In this document: positions 60,137 through 64,000 of the stretch, one piece after another | Numbering within the stretch: position 1 is the stretch's first letter | Layout of the letters: every line of letters starts with the position of its first letter | Assembly (NCBI GenBank): GCA_025786725.1 | Contig: JAHLTZ010000002.1 | Coordinates: 124,001 to 188,000 of the forward strand | DNA from: Syncephalis fuscata | Taxonomy: Eukaryota; Zoopagomycota; Zoopagomycetes; Zoopagales; Piptocephalidaceae | Direction: 5' to 3' | Length of the DNA: 64,000 nucleotides | Translations under genes and position numbers: made by a program | Notes under the pieces: generated by a model | What the model was told of the DNA's origin: nothing | The model's input: only the letters and a program-made list of their open reading frames with translations | Databases searched by the model: none

Positions 60137-61332
60137 TTAGTGTATAAAAGCGCAAGATGCTGCTCCTAATTGTTGGTGTAATAATTCAAAATCAAGATCA
60201 TGTCCTAAATAGAAATACACATTAATAATTCATATGATAAATATACAATATTAATTGCATACCATCTTCTACCATGCCCCATTGTTTGATTTGTGACAAT
60301 ACTTCTGCTTGAGATACTTCTACTGCTTGTTGCACACTGATATGTCGTTCAGTTAATGCTAAAGCAACAATAAAAGACTTTGAAGCTAGTACTGCTTGTT
60401 CAAAGGCTAATCAATCAATCAATTAATATATTAATATATTAATCAATTAATATATTACAACATTACTTACCAGCCAATTTTAATGGTGTAAATGAAGATA
60501 CTATATCTCTTAATTTCTGCACGGTTACATCTGGTTGTTGTATACCCATAATACTTTCAGTTACTGTCAATTCAACTTCATATCGTTGTTTAGCCCAATC
60601 AATCAATGGTAACCAGTGCAGTGATTGTAGTTCAACTAATGATTCAGGATGTACATGATGATAACTAATTCATATCATTATTAATCACTATAGTATATAG
60701 TATACACTTAAATAGCACTTACCATAAAGTATCACGATGTAAGAATGCCATCAATTTATCAATAGCCACCATTCTTTCCCCTTCATCATGAAATGTATCA
60801 ATGGCTCGTGCCACAATAGAAGTCTATTAATAATAACCATTAATATTATATATATATATATATTTTTATTATTTGTTTACCATAATTAATCCATGTGGCT
60901 TTAATTGTTCCCGTGCACTTTCCCATTCTCCAGCCACGGCCAATGCAGTACAAGAATGAGATATTGGTAAACAACATGGATGTCCACCAGGTGTTTTTAA
61001 TGCTCGATTATCAAGAAGTACTTGAACACCATCTATAATAGATAAATAGGTAGATAATAATAGATATCATATATCGTATAATATTGAATCTCTATTCATA
61101 ACTTCCAGATTCTTCTTTTACATTAACATTACGCCAGAATCGTTTAATAGATTTGGCTATACCATTTAAAAGTTTAAACGTTAATACTCCTCTTACTACA
61201 AATACACTATAACCTACTAGCACTCTCATTTTGACACTGTAAACTTGTTGTTAAATACCGAGTAGTCGGCATACTAACCACCGATATACGCGGTAGTGTA
61301 TTACGAACAAGTAAACGTAAGTGTGGTAACAT
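60137..61332 (-). CDS. ATP12: Atp12, assembly chaperone of mitochondrial F1-ATPase
   Basis: The ATG is at 61332 (MLPHLRLLVRNTLP), a likely presequence. An intron of about 48 nt is proposed here, then further exons. Recognisable segments are KRFWRNVNVKEESG, VQVLLDNRALKTPGGHP, LAVAGEWESAREQLKPHGLI, ARAIDTFHDEGE, LQSLHWLPLIDWAKQRYEVE and the last exon HDLDFELLHQQLGAA. These match Atp12/ATPAF2, which binds the F1 alpha subunit during assembly in the matrix. The first intron boundary is uncertain; the others follow GT-AG. The gene ends 67 bp from the convergent RBM22. Confidence 0.88.
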
Positions 61333-61412
61333 GGTCAATAGGAAAGGGAAAGAGGGTTTATCGTGGTGTTGTTATACAAATTTACGTATTTCTTTTTTCT
61401 CTCTTAACACAC

Positions 61413-61438
61413 TAACTAACTAACTAACTAACTAACTA
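61413..61438. repeat. (AACT)n microsatellite in a divergent promoter
   Basis: About six AACT units lie between the ATP12 and MZM1 start codons. Confidence 0.85.
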
Positions 61439-61454
61439 GCTATCTATTGTTACA

Positions 61455-61916
61455 ATGAGCCAACAACAAGTAAAAAGTGTTTATCGCCTTTTATTAAGAA
61501 CACAGCGAGTAACATTTAGAAACGATCAAGTGGCACTAACAGGTAAATATAATGATCATAAAACTTTATATTAATTAAGAAATAGCGGCCCGTCAACGTA
61601 CACGACAGGCATTTGAAGAAAAGCGCAATGAAACAGATCCCACCAAGATTCAAAAAGCAATTGTATTTGGCAAAGAAGTAGCCTCGATACTTGAGCGTAA
61701 TGTAGCACAAGCAACACGAATAGAAGAGAAGCCCAATGCTTATCGTAAGTATAAATCAATAAAATGAAAACTATAGCTAATACGTTAACAGGTCTCCATT
61801 TAACGGATAAACATGAGATTAATAAAAATCCACCGGTTATCATTAGTGATCTTAAGAAAAGACAAGAACAACAACAAACAAGAACAGAATGTTGTGGTGG
61901 TGGTGGTCAACATTAA
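61455..61916 (+). CDS. MZM1: Mzm1/LYRM7, LYR-motif assembly factor of complex III
   Basis: Exons 61455-61542, 61586-61744 and 61792-61916 give 123 residues. The N-terminus VYRLLLRTQRVTF is a degenerate LYR motif, followed by LTAARQRTRQAFEEKRN, a spaced helix pair (FGKEVASILERNVAQATRIE), and KPNAYRLHLTDKHEINK, all as in Mzm1. The protein stabilises the Rieske iron-sulfur protein before insertion into cytochrome bc1. The last residues (ECCGGGGQH) are unusual. It shares a 122-bp divergent promoter with ATP12, another mitochondrial assembly factor. Confidence 0.88.
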
Positions 61917-61924
61917 CATCAATA

Positions 61925-63671
61925 TTAAAAGTAAATACGACGTAAATCGGCTGGTTGAGTAATTGTTTGACATTGAGGGCACACCTTTTTGGCACCCAAA
62001 CTTTGTAGCCAACACGTTTCACAGTAAACATGCCAACATACAATCGATGTAGTTGGTTGTTTGTAATTCTCAATGCAAATAAGACATTTGCCTGCATTGG
62101 AGATCAATTGTTCCTATCATAAATGAAATAAATAGTTTATAGTAGTTAGTTCATAGTATAGCTATCAATAATGCATGTATTACTTGTTGTCTAATACGAT
62201 CTTTAAGAGAAGCGATTAATAAATGAGCACGAGCTAGATCATCTCCCACTACTGATGATGATGATGATGTTAATACAGAGGTTGATTCAGCATTGGTCAT
62301 TTCCATATCCGTTAATCTATCTGTTGATGTTCTAATAGTGTATTATATTAGATTATTAGATGATGAATATTACTATGCTATAAGATTATAGTACTTACGG
62401 TGTAGGATCAGTAGATAGTGTTGCTTCAGTATGAATTACACGTCGTACATCTTCTTCAGTATATGTAATCTACATCGATGCAATGTTAAGTATATACCAT
62501 TCTATCCTATTCTTCCTATTCTATTATAATCTAATAAAAGGATATTGTTGTGCTCCATACTTTTCGGTATCATCAAGATCAATATCGAGTTCTTCATTTG
62601 TATCTTCTTCTACACGACGTGTTGAAGTACTGGCCAGTGCTATTGTAATATATGAATACATTTAATCTACAATATAGCCTATATACTATTACCTGATGCA
62701 CCCCCTTCAAGCATAGAAGTAACCCGTACTCGTGTCTGGCCCGCCCATGTATATTCTTCAAATGTCATATCGGTATGATCAGATGCCGCATTACTCGCTG
62801 TTGTTGTTGTAGTACTCTATACGTGTATTAATAGACTATAATATTCATACTACTAAGTAATACTAACAAGTACAGATGGTCCATTAGGTGTATCCAAACA
62901 TTGATCAATATGTGCATTAATCTGGGTCAAATCACCCGATAATGAAATACCACACATAAAACATGTTGATTCTATTAATTAATTAATTATATTATATTAT
63001 ATTATATTATATTAATACTCTATATAATTACCTATTATTTCACGATCTCCTCCTCGTCGTCGTCGTTCTTGTGGCAATAAGAACTGTGCTGCTTCATCTA
63101 ATTGATCATTATTAAGACTATGACTACCACCTAGTATATTGTTATCATTATTAATACTATTATAGATAATTCTAGCTATTCATCTATTAATCAATTACCA
63201 ATGGTAGATAGCCATTTATCGCGTTGTTCAGCTCGTCTCTTTATTTTATTAATAAGCTATATCATATTTATATAAATAGGTCATTATTATACAAAATACA
63301 CCACTTACTTGATCAGGGGTCTCTTTCTGTGGTGTTGACTCGCCAAGAATACGATGTTTAGCCGCAATGGCTGCACCACGCTTACCTAGATGTCTATTAT
63401 GTCATTAGTATCAATAGAACAGCTAAATCATACGTACGTTGTACCATCACCAGTCATACTACTACTACCACCACTACCACTATTCGTATCTGTATTTAAT
63501 AAAGATAGTTTAGGTGTGGCCAATAATGCTAGTTCTTTGCGATAATGTTGTTCAAAGTTGGTCTTTGTAATAGACTTTGAACATAATGGACACACGTGTA
63601 ATTCCTCTATGAAATACGTTAGATGAATAACAACACTATTAATAATAAGTATGAATTCAATAGTTACCCAT
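61925..63671 (-). CDS. RNF220-like RING-type E3 ubiquitin ligase
   Basis: The last exon (62107 region to 61925) encodes KCLICIENYKQPTTSIVCWH, VYCETCWLQSLGAKKVCPQC and QTITQPADLRRIYF, the distinctive C-terminal RING of RNF220. The proposed start is a 4-nt coding exon (ATG G, 63671-63668) spliced to 63606-63438, giving MEELHVCPLCSKSITKTNFE, a C2H-type finger as at the RNF220 N-terminus. Middle exons encode RDKW-type and Ser/Asp-rich text, with ITYTEEDVRRVIHTEATL before the coiled segment LLIASLKDRIRQQ. Some internal junctions were not resolved. RNF220 ubiquitinates nuclear substrates in animals; the fungal targets are unknown. It converges with MZM1 with only 8 bp between stop codons. Confidence 0.82.
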
Positions 63672-64000
63672 TGGATGACTAGAAACTAAATAAACTAACT
63701 AGATGTTACGCGTCAATACAAGTATTAGGATACTCGTTGTTGTTGTTGTTGTTAGTTATTATGCTTCTACAAGTGGTGACTGTGTGTGAGTATGTAAATC
63801 ATTCAAATATAAATCTCAGTTGATTCAAGCTATTTTTTTTCTTTTTTTCTTTTAAATTGAATTGAAACAAGCCAGTTTGAGTTACTTTTACGTAAATTTA
63901 TCTATAATAGGTATTTTTATTATATTGTCTTTTTTCTTTCTTTTTGGTTAGTTGGTTTGAAGCGTTGCGTATTCTTCTTTTTTTCTTCTTCTTCTTCGCC
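63672..64000. other. Upstream region of the RNF220-like gene
   Basis: T-rich with (TTG)n near 63738-63750 and a (TTC)n run at the right edge. No gene visible. Confidence 0.5.

Overview
The window is nuclear DNA from a fungus. Genes carry short GT-AG introns, mostly 45-100 nt, often with a CTAAC-like branch point just before the acceptor. The proteins include typical fungal or fungal-type factors: an Mgr2/Romo1 subunit of TIM23, Nse4, Syo1, an Nhp10-like HMG protein, a fasciclin-domain membrane protein and Ser/Thr-rich single-pass wall or membrane proteins. An RNF220-like ligase, Brain-protein-I3-like Cys-rich proteins and a sphingomyelin-synthase-like (PAP2_C) enzyme suggest an early-diverging (zygosporic) lineage rather than a yeast. 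That placement is inference. No tRNA, rRNA, CRISPR, phage or bacterial operon was seen.

Layout. 0-9 kb: start of a tRNA-binding-domain protein, a 5'-truncated LINE bounded by a 14-bp target-site duplication, a degenerate DNA-transposon-like repeat, a Ser/Thr/Asn-rich ORF, a SAP-domain membrane protein, and copy A of a three-member secreted-protein family. 9-25 kb: a multi-pass membrane protein, a PH-domain protein with very long CT-rich non-coding flanks, family copies B and C (both damaged), and the Nhp10-like gene between them. 25-31 kb: SYO1, malate dehydrogenase with a C-terminal SKL, and MGR2. 31-42 kb: a seven-helix membrane protein, two adjacent Brain-I3-like genes, mitochondrial PheRS and NSE4. 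42-56 kb: two paralogous mucin-like membrane proteins, a FAS1 protein and a PAP2_C sphingolipid-synthase-like enzyme, all with long CT-rich leaders. 56-64 kb: a compact housekeeping cluster of RPL10, RBM22/SLT11, ATP12, MZM1 and an RNF220-like gene, with intergenic gaps down to 8 bp.

Several genes share compartments. Mgr2, Atp12, Mzm1 and mitochondrial PheRS serve mitochondrial biogenesis. Syo1 and uL16 serve ribosome assembly. Nse4 and the Nhp10-like protein act on chromatin, and RBM22 acts in the spliceosome. The mucin-like pair, the FAS1 protein and the PAP2_C enzyme act at membranes or the cell surface.

One feature affects the whole annotation. Many non-housekeeping genes are broken by single-base frame breaks that are nearly all in the same direction (one base missing), often in homopolymers, while SYO1, MDH, FAS1, PheRS and RBM22 read cleanly. 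Uncorrected deletion errors in the assembly are the simplest explanation, with true decay or -1 recoding as alternatives. The two most novel-looking items are the three-copy secreted family with its shared, apparently gene-converted 5' block, and the mucin-like pair with a conserved cytoplasmic FLRxLR tail.
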